DNA from: Roseovarius salinarum | GTDB taxonomy: Bacteria; Pseudomonadota; Alphaproteobacteria; Rhodobacterales; Rhodobacteraceae | Reading direction: 5' to 3' | Length of the DNA: 64,000 bases | Assembly: GCF_002834145.1 (NCBI RefSeq) | Contig: NZ_PHNT01000002.1 | Span: 219,909 to 283,908, forward strand | Part shown: positions 54,002 to 63,861 of the stretch, one piece after another | How the letters are laid out: each line of letters starts with the position of its first letter | Numbering within the stretch: the first letter of the stretch is position 1 | The notes under the pieces: generated by a model | What the model was told of the DNA's origin: nothing | Database searches by the model: none | What the model saw: the letters and a program-made list of their open reading frames with translations, nothing else | Position numbers and translations under genes: made by a program

Positions 54002-55312
54002 ATGTCAGAACGTCCAGGCAACGCACTCATGCCCAACCTGCTCACCCCACAGGACCTTGAGACCAATTGGCAATGGCGCGAAAAGCTGCCGGCCCATGGT
54101 CACACATCCGTGGACTTCGAACGCCGCGTCGACCATGACCGGTTGCGCCGCTATCGTTTGGCCCGCACCCGTCAATCCTTGCAGAACTCCCATGCTGGTT
54201 CTCTGCTGCTGTTTGACGTGAACAACATCCGTTATGTCAGCGCCACCAAGATCGGCGAATGGGAACGGGACAAGATGTGCCGTTTCTGCCTGCTGACCGG
54301 TGATGACAGCCCCTATGTCTGGGATTTCGGCTCCGCCGCTGTGCACCATCAGCGCTATTCCGACTGGCTGGAGCCCGATCACTGCCTTGCCGGCGTTGTC
54401 GGCATGCGCGGCACCATCCCCCCCGAATTCGGCCTGATGCGCAAATACGCCAAGATGATCGCCGAACTGATCAAGGATGCGGGCATGGCCGATATGCCTG
54501 TGGGTGTGGATTATGCGGAAACCGCGATGTTCCACGCGCTTCAGGAAGAAGGCATCAAGGTCGTCGACGGCCAGCAGATCATGCTGTCCGCGCGCGAGAT
54601 CAAGAACTGGGACGAGATCCAGCTTCTGACCCAGGCGGCCTCCATGGTCGATGGCGTTTACCACATGATCTACGAAGAGCTGAAACCCGGCGTGCGTGAA
54701 AACGACATCGTCGCCATGTCCAACAAGCTGCTCTACGAGATGGGCTCTGACGACGTGGAAGCGATCAACGCCATTTCCGGCGAGCGATGCAACCCGCATC
54801 CGCACAATTTCACCGACCGTTTGATCCGCCCCGGCGATCAGGCCTTCTTCGACATTCTCCAGTCCTATCAGGGCTATCGCACCTGCTACTACCGGACTTT
54901 CAACGTGGGCCGCGCTACGCCCGCACAGAACGATGCCTATGTGAAAGCACGGGAATGGATCGACGCCTCCATCGCCATGATCAAGCCCGGTGTCACCACC
55001 GACAAGGTCGCCGAAGTCTGGCCGACAGCGGAATCGCTCGGCTTCCCCAATGAGGATGCAGCCTTTGGCCTGCAGTTCGGTCACGGCCTTGGGCTGGCGC
55101 TGCACGAACGCCCGATCATTTCCCGCGCGGTCAGCCTCGATCACCCGATGGAAATCCAGACCGGCATGGTCTTCGCGCTGGAAACCTACTGCCCCGCCAC
55201 CGACGGGTACTCCGCCGCACGGATCGAAGAAGAAGTCGTCGTGACCGAGACGGGTTGTGAAGTAATCAGCCTGTTCCCGGCCGAAGACCTGCCGATCGCC
55301 AACCGCTACTGA
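54002..55312 (+). CDS. M24-fold (creatinase/aminopeptidase P-like) protein with altered metal site
   Basis: 436 residues. The N-terminal creatinase-like domain (about 45-190) is followed by the pita-bread domain (about 200-430). The metal pentad of true M24 peptidases is incomplete. Asp284 is in AFFDILQSYQGYRTCYYRTF, but the second Asp position is Leu286 and the third aligns with Tyr. The His of FGHGLGLALHERP, Glu394 (ALETYCP) and Glu410 (ARIEEEVVV) remain. It may be a non-peptidase hydrolase or lyase, as in creatinase or DddP, which share the fold. The reaction is unknown. Confidence 0.78.
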   Translation: MSERPGNALMPNLLTPQDLETNWQWREKLPAHGHTSVDFERRVDHDRLRRYRLARTRQSLQNSHAGSLLLFDVNNIRYVSATKIGEWERDKMCRFCLLTGDDSPYVWDFGSAAVHHQRYSDWLEPDHCLAGVVGMRGTIPPEFGLMRKYAKMIAELIKDAGMADMPVGVDYAETAMFHALQEEGIKVVDGQQIMLSAREIKNWDEIQLLTQAASMVDGVYHMIYEELKPGVRENDIVAMSNKLLYEMGSDDVEAINAISGERCNPHPHNFTDRLIRPGDQAFFDILQSYQGYRTCYYRTFNVGRATPAQNDAYVKAREWIDASIAMIKPGVTTDKVAEVWPTAESLGFPNEDAAFGLQFGHGLGLALHERPIISRAVSLDHPMEIQTGMVFALETYCPATDGYSAARIEEEVVVTETGCEVISLFPAEDLPIANRY

Positions 55313-55389
55313 GGCGCGGAACGCCGGCGCACCCTGCGGCGCCGCCCGCGGGGTGCGTAATGACGGACGCACCGCACCGGAGACCTATC

Positions 55390-56397
55390 ATGGCCAAGAC
55401 AAAAACCAACACCGAAGACTACATGCGGATGTACCGCCAGATGGTGCGTATCCGCACCTTCGAAGACAACGCGAACCAGCTGTATCTCTCGGCCAAAATG
55501 CCGGGGTTGACGCATATGTATTCCGGCGAAGAAGCCGTCGCCGTCGGCATCTGCGAAGCGCTGACGACCGATGACAAGATCACCTCGACCCACCGTGGCC
55601 ACGGGCACTGCGTGGCCAAGGGTGCGGAGTTCAAGGAAATGTTCTGCGAACTTCTGGGCAAAAAAGAGGGGTATTGCCGCGGCAAGGGCGGTTCGATGCA
55701 TATCGCCGACCAGTCCAATGGCAACCTCGGGGCCAACGCCATCGTCGGCGGCTCCATGGGGATCGCCACCGGCTCGGCCTTCACCTCCAAACTGCTGGGC
55801 AAAGACGATGTCACGGTATGTTTCTTTGGGGACGGGGCCACCGCGCAGGGCCTGCTCTACGAGGTCATGAACATGGCCGCCCTATGGAAGCTGCCTGTGA
55901 TCTACGCCTGCGAAAACAACGGCTATTCCGAATACACCAGGACCGAGGAGATCGCCGCTGGCTCGATCACCGCGCGGGCCGAGGCCTTCGGAATCGAGGC
56001 GCATCAGGTCGATGGGCAAGACGTTCTGGCGGTCAATGAATTGACACAGAAACTCGTTGCCCGCGCCCGCAAGGGCGAAGGCCCCTTCTTCATGGAGTTG
56101 ATGACCTATCGCTACCACGGCCACCACGTGGGCGACATCAACCGCGAATATTATCGCTCGAAGGATGAAGAGAAGGACTGGAAGGAAAACAAGGACCCGA
56201 TCATCAAGTTCCGCAGCTGGCTCGTGGAACAGGGCATTGCCGGTGAGGACGAGATCGAAGCGATGAATGCCGAGGTCAAGAAAGACGCCGAAGAGGCCGT
56301 CGCCTATGCCGAAGCGGCCCCCTACCCCGACCAATCCGAGGTCGACATGCACGTCTATACCGACATCGAACACGCGCTTGAACGCGACACGGCCTGA
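55390..56397 (+). CDS. TPP-dependent dehydrogenase E1 alpha (acetoin/pyruvate type)
   Basis: 335 residues from the ATG at 55390. TPP-binding motif GDGATAQGLLYEVMN to CENNGYSEY. ITSTHRGHGHCVAKGAEF and KGGSMHIADQSNGNLGANAIVGG are shared by acetoin dehydrogenase AcoA and pyruvate dehydrogenase PdhA; the STHRGHGHCVAKG form favours AcoA-like. It decarboxylates or cleaves the alpha-keto or alpha-hydroxyketone substrate with E1 beta. Confidence 0.9.
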   Translation: MAKTKTNTEDYMRMYRQMVRIRTFEDNANQLYLSAKMPGLTHMYSGEEAVAVGICEALTTDDKITSTHRGHGHCVAKGAEFKEMFCELLGKKEGYCRGKGGSMHIADQSNGNLGANAIVGGSMGIATGSAFTSKLLGKDDVTVCFFGDGATAQGLLYEVMNMAALWKLPVIYACENNGYSEYTRTEEIAAGSITARAEAFGIEAHQVDGQDVLAVNELTQKLVARARKGEGPFFMELMTYRYHGHHVGDINREYYRSKDEEKDWKENKDPIIKFRSWLVEQGIAGEDEIEAMNAEVKKDAEEAVAYAEAAPYPDQSEVDMHVYTDIEHALERDTA

Positions 56398-56409
56398 GGA
56401 GGACGACCC

Positions 56410-57405
56410 ATGCGAGATATCACCCTGTCCCAGGCCGTCAACGAAGCCCTGGCCGAGGAAATGCGCCGTGACGAGACCGTCTTCATCATCGGCGAGGATG
56501 TGGCCGAGGCGGGCACGCCTTTCAAGGTGCTCAGCGGTCTGGTCGAGGAATTCGGAACCGAGCGGGTCGTCGATACACCGATCGCCGAGCCGGGCTTCAT
56601 GGGCCTTGCGGTAGGCGCGGCCCTGACCGGAACGCGCCCCGTCGTCGACCTGATGTTCGGCGATTTCATCTATCTGATCATGGATCAGCTCTGCAATCAG
56701 GCGGCGAAGGCCTATTACATGTCGGGCGGCAAGCTCAATGTGCCACTGGTCCTGCGCACGAACCTCGGCGCCACCCGGCGCTCCGCCGCGCAGCATTCGC
56801 AATCCCTGCACGCGCTGGTGGCTCATATCCCCGGCCTGAAAGTGGCCATGCCCTCCTCGGCCTACGAGGCCAAGGGCCTGATGAAGACCGCGATCCGCGA
56901 TGACAACCCGGTGGTGATCTTCGAAGACAAGCTGATGTACAATGACAATGCCCCGGTGCCCGAAGAGGAGTTCCTGATCCCCTTCGGCGAGGCCAACATC
57001 AAGCGCGAAGGCTCCGACATCACCCTGATCGGCAACTCCTCGATGGTGCAGGTCTGCGAGACCGCCGCCGAAATCCTCGCCAAGGAAGGCATCGAGGCCG
57101 AGGTGATCGACCCGCGCACCATCGTGCCGCTGGACGAGGCCGCGATACTCAAATCGGCCAAAAAAACCTCCCGCGTGATCGTCGTGGACGAAGGCCATCA
57201 AAGCTTCGGCATCACCGGCGAGATCGCCAGCCGGATCAACGAAAAGGCCTTCTACCACCTCGACGCCCCGGCGCTGCGCATGGGGGCGATGGATGTGCCG
57301 GTGCCGTTCAGCCCGGCGCTGGAGGACATCACCGTGCCCACCCCCGAAACGGTGGCCGAGAACGCCCGCAAACTCATGTCGAGGGAGATGATCCATGCCG
57401 CATGA
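56410..57405 (+). CDS. TPP-dependent dehydrogenase E1 beta
   Basis: 331 residues. Transketolase pyrimidine-binding domain (LAEEMRRDETVFIIGEDVAEAG, VDTPIAEPGFMGLAVGAALTG, DFIYLIMDQLCNQAAKAYYM) and C-terminal transketolase domain (IDPRTIVPLDEAAILKSAKK, VDEGHQSFGITGEIASRINE). Follows E1 alpha by 12 bases and overlaps the lipoyl protein gene by 11 bases. Confidence 0.93.
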   Translation: MRDITLSQAVNEALAEEMRRDETVFIIGEDVAEAGTPFKVLSGLVEEFGTERVVDTPIAEPGFMGLAVGAALTGTRPVVDLMFGDFIYLIMDQLCNQAAKAYYMSGGKLNVPLVLRTNLGATRRSAAQHSQSLHALVAHIPGLKVAMPSSAYEAKGLMKTAIRDDNPVVIFEDKLMYNDNAPVPEEEFLIPFGEANIKREGSDITLIGNSSMVQVCETAAEILAKEGIEAEVIDPRTIVPLDEAAILKSAKKTSRVIVVDEGHQSFGITGEIASRINEKAFYHLDAPALRMGAMDVPVPFSPALEDITVPTPETVAENARKLMSREMIHAA

Positions 57406-58741
57406 GGTCATCATGCCGGCCCTCGGCATGGCGCAGGATACCGGCCTGATCGTCAGTTGGTTCAGAAGCCCCGGCGATGCGGTGAAATCCGGCGATGCGC
57501 TTTTCGAGGTGGAAACCGACAAGGCCACGATGGAGGTCGAAGCCCCCGCCGATGGCTACCTGACAGATGTGCAGGCCGACGCAGGGGCCGAGGTGCCTGT
57601 CGGCAATGTCATCGCGCTGATCTCCGACACCGCCGAGGACAGTGGAACCCTGACCAAGGCCGCGCCCGCCGACACCCCGTCAGAACCACCGGCAGAGGCC
57701 CCGGCCCAAGGCACCACACTGCCCGAAGGTGCCGAGGTGATCATGCCCGCGCTTGGCATGGCGCAGGATACCGGCCTGATCGTGGCGTGGCATAAATCGC
57801 CGGGCGACGCCGTCGCCTCGGGTGATATGCTTTTCGAGGTGGAAACCGACAAATCCACGATGGAGGTCGAGGCCGGGCATGACGGCTTTGTCGCGGCCCT
57901 TTTGGCCGAAGCGGGCGAAGAGGCCCCGGTGGGCGACGTGATCGCCATCATTTCCACCGACAAACCCGGCGCCCCCGTGCAGCGCAGCATCGCGGAAGCG
58001 GCAAGCCCCAAGGCCGCCGCCCCGCGGCCGGCTCGGGATGGCGATGCCAAACCCGCCTCCGCCGATAAGGCCCCGGCCCCGGCAAACGCGGCCGCCCCAC
58101 CGGAACCGGCCCCCGGTGCCAAACCGCGTGCCGATGGCCGCATCCTCGCCTCCCCCAAGGCGCGGCGCTTGGCGCTGGAACAGGGCCTTGATCTTGGCCG
58201 TCTGGTCGAGGCGGGCCACCCACAGCCCTACCACGCCGAGGATATCGAGGTGCTCAAGGCCCTTCCCTCCGAAGCGTCCCAAAGCACGACCGCTGTCTCG
58301 CGTCGTCTTACGGCGGATTTGCCCCACGACGGGGTCGCCGCCTTCAAGGCCTGGGCCTCCGAAACAGCCGGCCTTGAGGACGAAAATGCATTGCTCGCAG
58401 GACTGGCCGCCGCCAGCCTCGGGCGTGACAGTGCTATGGTGGCGGTCGAGAGCTTCGGCGCACGCCGCGGGTATACGGTGCCCGCGGGTCCGCTTGGCGC
58501 CATCACAGCGACGGACGAGGACATTGTGCCGGACCTGATCCTGCGCGATCTGCGGCTCAGCCGGATTACTTCGGTCAGCCTCGGGGCCGAGGATGCGCCA
58601 GTTCTGACCCTGACACCGGCGGGCGATGGTCTGTCCATCACGCTTGAATGCGCCAGCCACCACCTGACCGCAACCGAGGCCGTCAGCCTTCTCTCCGAAT
58701 TCGCGGGCCGGATGGAGCATCCGCTCCGCCACCTGCTCTAA
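57395..58741 (+). CDS. Di-lipoyl, E1/E3-binding-domain protein lacking an E2 catalytic domain
   Basis: 448 residues. Two lipoyl domains, with lipoylation lysines at 43 (ETDKATME) and 153 (ETDKSTME), are near-identical tandem copies. A P/A-rich linker leads to a peripheral-subunit-binding domain (about 249-289: RILASPKARRLALEQGLDLG). The remaining 150 residues resemble an eroded 2-oxoacid acyltransferase domain: they end in SHHLTATEAVSLLSEFAGRM where the E2 core would have the HxxxDG motif, and none is present. The acyl transfer must be supplied by the protein at 60192. Confidence 0.85.
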   Translation: MPHEVIMPALGMAQDTGLIVSWFRSPGDAVKSGDALFEVETDKATMEVEAPADGYLTDVQADAGAEVPVGNVIALISDTAEDSGTLTKAAPADTPSEPPAEAPAQGTTLPEGAEVIMPALGMAQDTGLIVAWHKSPGDAVASGDMLFEVETDKSTMEVEAGHDGFVAALLAEAGEEAPVGDVIAIISTDKPGAPVQRSIAEAASPKAAAPRPARDGDAKPASADKAPAPANAAAPPEPAPGAKPRADGRILASPKARRLALEQGLDLGRLVEAGHPQPYHAEDIEVLKALPSEASQSTTAVSRRLTADLPHDGVAAFKAWASETAGLEDENALLAGLAAASLGRDSAMVAVESFGARRGYTVPAGPLGAITATDEDIVPDLILRDLRLSRITSVSLGAEDAPVLTLTPAGDGLSITLECASHHLTATEAVSLLSEFAGRMEHPLRHLL

Positions 58742-58744
58742 GAC

Positions 58745-60181
<1,437 letters not shown>

Positions 60182-60191
60182 GGGGGCGGAC

Positions 60192-61070
60192 ATGAGTGAC
60201 ATCATCGCACCACCTTCGGTTCGGGCCCGCGCTCTCGAAAAGGGCATCGACTTGGAAAAACTTGCCAAGGATCTGGGCCGAACAAGCATCGCCCTTGAAG
60301 ATCTGGAGGGCGGCAAGCCCGCCGCCGCCCCTGCGGGCGACACCTCATACTGGGATGTGGACCACAGCCAATACGGCCCCGTCACCGAGGAATGGATGAG
60401 CCGTTTTGCACAGGTCGCAGCGGCCAATCTGGGGGCGGCAAACGCGCTGATCCCGCAGGTCACGCACCACGACCGCGCCGATGTCACCGCCATCGAGAAG
60501 CTTCGCAAGGACCTCAAGCCCGAGGCGCAAGCGCGCGGCGTCAAGCTCACTGCGCTGGCGTTTCAGGCCAAGGCGCTCGCCCGCGCGCTGCGCGAGTTTC
60601 CGCGCTTCAACGCCTCGCTCTCGGCTGACGGCAAAACCCTGACCCTCAAGAACTACGTGCATATCGGCATCGCCGTCGACACCGCCCATGGCCTCATGGT
60701 TCCGGTGCTCCGCGACGTCGACCGCAAGGGCCTCTGGCAGATCGCAACCGAAATCGCAGACCTTGCCGGACGGGCGCAAAACCGGAAGGTCGGCCCTGAT
60801 GAAATGGGCGGCGCGTCCATGACGATCACCAATCTTGGCGGCATCGGCGGCATAGGCTTCACGCCCATCGTCAACCCGCCCGAACTGGCCATCCTTGGCA
60901 TCACCCGCAGCGAAACCGTCACGGTCTGGGACGGCGACACCCCCCGCCCCGTACCCATGGTTCCGCTGGACCTCAGCTATGATCACCGCGTGATCAACGG
61001 CGCCGATGCGGCACGCTTCGTGACATATCTTGCCGGGCTTATCGCCGATCCGCGCCGAATCATGGTTTGA
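60192..61070 (+). CDS. E2-type acyltransferase catalytic subunit without lipoyl domain
   Basis: 292 residues. A peripheral-subunit-binding domain (about 5-40: [20 protein letters not shown]) is joined directly to a 2-oxoacid dehydrogenase acyltransferase core (about 52-292). Active-site motif [15 protein letters not shown], with His265 and Asn269 where many E2s have Asp (HxxxDG becomes HxxxNG). The [15 protein letters not shown] and [20 protein letters not shown] motifs are typical E2. No lipoyl domain is present, so it must accept acyl groups from the separate lipoyl protein. Confidence 0.88.
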   Translation: MSDIIAPPSVRARALEKGIDLEKLAKDLGRTSIALEDLEGGKPAAAPAGDTSYWDVDHSQYGPVTEEWMSRFAQVAAANLGAANALIPQVTHHDRADVTAIEKLRKDLKPEAQARGVKLTALAFQAKALARALREFPRFNASLSADGKTLTLKNYVHIGIAVDTAHGLMVPVLRDVDRKGLWQIATEIADLAGRAQNRKVGPDEMGGASMTITNLGGIGGIGFTPIVNPPELAILGITRSETVTVWDGDTPRPVPMVPLDLSYDHRVINGADAARFVTYLAGLIADPRRIMV

Positions 61071-61080
61071 GGGGAGATTC

Positions 61081-61308
61081 ATGTCTGACAGTCACGCCGA
61101 CCTCATCGTTCTGGGTGCCGGGCCGGGCGGTTACGCCTGCGCCTTTCGGGCCACCGATCTGGGGCGCAAAACCGTCATGGTTGATCCACGCGCCACGCTT
61201 GGCGGGGTTTGCCTCAACGCGGGCTGCATCCCCTCAAAGGCCCTTCTTCACGCCGCCGACGCGATGCGCGAGGCCCGTGACATGGTCGTGCCCCACGGGA
61301 TGGTGTAA
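61081..61308 (+). pseudogene. Dihydrolipoyl dehydrogenase (E3), truncated by an insertion sequence
   Basis: 75 codons of about 465. The FAD site [20 protein letters not shown] and the redox cysteines 44 and 49 ([20 protein letters not shown]) are intact. The frame then reaches a stop inside the left end of the IS256-like element. The downstream remainder is not found on the far side. The complex would need an E3 encoded elsewhere. Confidence 0.9.
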
Positions 61309-61617
61309 GAGGCCGCGCGCGGAGCCATTTGGCGTAGCGCAGCGCGCGGCCGTTCTGGCGGCCACCGCGCTTCTTCGTAGTCTGAGGTTGTTAAAAGACC
61401 GATGACAACGAAGGAGAGCACGATGACCGAGAGTGAGGCATGGGTCGCCATGGGTTCGAGAACCATGCCGAACGATCGACCTTCCCGGGGTGATCGCCAA
61501 GAGCGATGGTGAGACGCGACCGTGGCCGCAGATGCGGCCGCGCAAGCGTGTCGAACGATTTCCTGCGCGATTTGATCCAGGACGCCGCGCAGCGGCTGAT
61601 GGAATTCGACCGTGAAG

Positions 61618-61640
61618 CGATCGGTCCGGGGGACCGATCG
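61618..61640. repeat. Palindromic hairpin insert 1
   Basis: A 10-base perfect stem (CGATCGGTCC) with a GGG loop, inside an extra segment of about 38 bases that shifts the transposase frame. Confidence 0.75.
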
Positions 61641-62040
61641 TAGGTAGAATGAGGTGGCCGCCGTCTGCGGCGCAGGGCATGGCGAGCGCAGCCCGGACCG
61701 CGAGAACCAGCGCAACGGCTACCGACCGCGGCAGTGGGATACCAGGGCCGGCACCATCGGCCTGAACATCCCGAAGCTGCGCAAGGGCAGTTACTTTCCG
61801 ACCTTCCTGGAGCCGCGCCGGACGGCCGAGAACCGAAGGTCCGCGCGCAGCAGCGAAGGCGCTGATGGCGGTCGTACAGGAGGCCTACATCCACGGCGTC
61901 TCGACCCGCGCCGTCGATGATCTGGTGCGTGCCATGGGGCTGACGGGCACCTCGAAGAGCCAGGTCAGCCGGCTCTGCGAGGAGATCGACGAGCGGGTGC
62001 AGGCGTTCCTGAACCGCCCCCTTGAGGGGTCGAACCGCAT

Positions 62041-62065
62041 GAATTCGGTCCCCCGGACCGAATTC
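62041..62065. repeat. Palindromic hairpin insert 2
   Basis: An 11-base perfect stem (GAATTCGGTCC) with a CCC loop, so the core is the reverse complement of the others. Directly abuts insert 3 within one extra segment of about 65 bases. Confidence 0.75.
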
Positions 62066-62088
62066 CCGACCGTCCGGGGGACGGTCGG
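62066..62088. repeat. Palindromic hairpin insert 3
   Basis: A 10-base perfect stem (CCGACCGTCC) with a GGG loop, immediately following insert 2. Confidence 0.75.
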
Positions 62089-62629
62089 CGCGGTCGACGG
62101 CCCTTCCTGTGGCGCGACGCCACCTACGTGAAGCTGCGCGAGGGCGGCCGGATCGTCTCGATGGCCGTGATAGTGGCGGTGGCGGTCAACTCGGACGGAC
62201 GCCGCGAGATCCTCGGGATCACCGTCATGCCCTCCGAGGCGTTCACGGGGCTTGCGCGGCCGCACCGCGGCCACGGTCCCCGTTCACCGTTCTGGGCCGA
62301 CTTCCTGCGGTCTCTCACGCGTCGTGGGCTGCGCGGCGTGCAGCTGGTCATCAGCGACGCGCACGAGGGCCTGAAGGCGGCTGCCAGGAAGGTCCTGGGC
62401 GCCGGCTGGCAGCGCTGCCGCGTGCATTTTCGCTGCACGGCCCTTCGGGTCAGCGCAACCTCCTGGCCCGCGTGGGCAAGGCCAACAAGCCGGTGGTCAG
62501 CGCGGTGGTGAAAACCGTCTTCGCCGAAAAGGACCGCGACCAGCGCCATCCCCGCTGGCGCGAGGTGGCCGACAACCTTCGTGACCGGTTCCGGGATGTC
62601 GCCGAGCTCATGGACGGTGAGGGCGTCGA

Positions 62630-62654
62630 GCGATCGCTCCGGGGGAGCGATCGC
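62630..62654. repeat. Palindromic hairpin insert 4
   Basis: An 11-base perfect stem (GCGATCGCTCC) with a GGG loop, inside a 45-base in-frame insertion that adds 15 residues (EGVERSLRGSDRSPN) to the transposase. Confidence 0.75.
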
Positions 62655-63011
62655 AGCCCGAACGAGCACGACGTCCTCGCCTACATGGCCTTCGACGAGA
62701 GCCTGCGCTCGAAGCTGTACAGCACCAACCCGCTGGAGCGCGTCAACAAGGAGATCAAGCGCCGCACCAACGTGGTCGGCATCTTTCCCAACCGCGAGGC
62801 CGTCATCCGCCTGGTCGGCGCGCTCATGCTGGAGCAGAACGACGAATGGGCCGTCTCGCGCCGCTACATGCCGGTGGAAAAGCTGACGGCCGTGTGTAAC
62901 GATACCGACGCGGCGACAATGATCGCCGCACAGTGAACGAGCGACACCAGCCATGAAGAAGCAGGTCGACGCCAGTTCCTACACCACTTCACGGGACACA
63001 GCCCGTTGGCG

Positions 63012-63833
63012 CGGTTCATCCCCGCGTGTGCGGGGAACAGCATTGGATGGCGTGCCGGGACGTGCGGCCCGACGGTTCATCCCCGCGTGTGCGGGGAACA
63101 GGAGCCTCAAGCAAAGGGGTGCGGGCAATGTGGCGGTTCATCCCCGCGTGTGCGGGGAACAGGCGCCTGGATTTGAGCGATCATGCGTCACCCCCGGTTC
63201 ATCCCCGCGTGTGCGGGGAACAGAGGCACAGTTGAACCGCATGGCTGTTGGGTGTCGGTTCATCCCCGCGTGTGCGGGGAACAGTAGGCCTGCCCCTCGC
63301 GGTTCTCGACCTCGATCGGTTCATCCCCGCGTGTGCGGGGAACAGTCTGCCCGGTAGCCACTCAGCCTACCGCCTGCCGGTTCATCCCCGCGTGTGCGGG
63401 GAACAGAGCCACATCCGGCGGAAGGTTGCGTCGTCCACCGGTTCATCCCCGCGTGTGCGGGGAACAGCGACGCCCTCCCGTTCTGGTATGACAAACCCCC
63501 GGTTCATCCCCGCGTGTGCGGGGAACAGCGCCCGTGTGCGCCATCTTGTCGATCGTCGGCGGTTCATCCCCGCGTGTGCGGGGAACAGGTTGAACCACGA
63601 TAGCTCGCCACCTCCGCTACCGGTTCATCCCCGCGTGTGCGGGGAACAGATGAGCCAAAGCCGCCGCTGGGCCTCTGTCGCCGGTTCATCCCCGCGTGTG
63701 CGGGGAACAGCACGTTCGAGGAGATCAGGCCCTATGTGACCAGCGGTTCATCCCCGCGTGTGCGGGGAACAGGGGATGCGGAATGTATCACCCGTCCCGA
63801 TAGTCGGTTCATCCCCGCGTGTGCGGGGAACAG
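63012..63833 (+). CRISPR. Type I-E CRISPR array, 14 repeats and 13 spacers, no cas genes in view
   Basis: The 29-base repeat begins CGGTTCATCCCCGC and ends GTGCGGGGAACAG, the classic I-E type with a GC hairpin. Repeats start at 63012, 63073, 63134, 63195, 63256, 63317, 63378, 63439, 63500, 63560, 63621, 63682, 63744 and 63805, and all appear identical. Spacers are 32 bases except one of 31 (63529-63559) and one of 33 (63711-63743). By repeat orientation the leader should lie to the left. Only 26 bases separate the first repeat from the IS256 end, and they look like neither an AT-rich leader nor a repeat. The last repeat is followed by 28 bases and then an IS3-type end, probably a cut spacer. 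Confidence 0.97.
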
Positions 63834-63861
63834 AAGTCGCGCTGGGGGTAGACATTTTCCC

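Larger units (their letters stand above)
61402..62936 (+). pseudogene. IS256 family (Mutator-type) transposase, multiply interrupted
   Basis: Family sequence can be followed through five frame segments: NDFLRDLIQDAAQRLMEFD (frame of 61554); [15 protein letters not shown] to PRRTAE (frame of 61654); [20 protein letters not shown] (frame of 61865); VKLREGGRIVSMAVIVAVAV to RRGLRGVQLVISDAHEGL (frame of 62128); and QRNLLARVGKANK to DTDAATMIAAQ (frame of 62109). The breaks coincide with extra sequence near 61618, 61838, 62036, 62238, 62430 and 62615. The insertions at 62238 and 62615 keep the frame; the others do not. Not functional as it stands. Confidence 0.85.
61302..62985 (+). mobile_element. 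IS256 family element, degenerate
   Basis: About 1.68 kb between a left end beginning GGTGTAAGAGGCC and a right end whose reverse complement begins GGTGTAGGAACTGGCG. It interrupts the E3 gene on the left and abuts a CRISPR array on the right. No matching target duplication is obvious, so a deletion probably followed insertion. End positions are tentative. Confidence 0.7.

Noticed and set aside
54002..55312. Annotation as the DMSP lyase DddP
   Set aside because: Same M24 fold and similar size, but the metal-site segment differs from DddP as I recall it and the gene context is diol/acetoin-like; the assignment is not supported.
61302..62985. Active IS256 element
   Set aside because: The transposase frame is broken at least four times, so it cannot encode a full protein.
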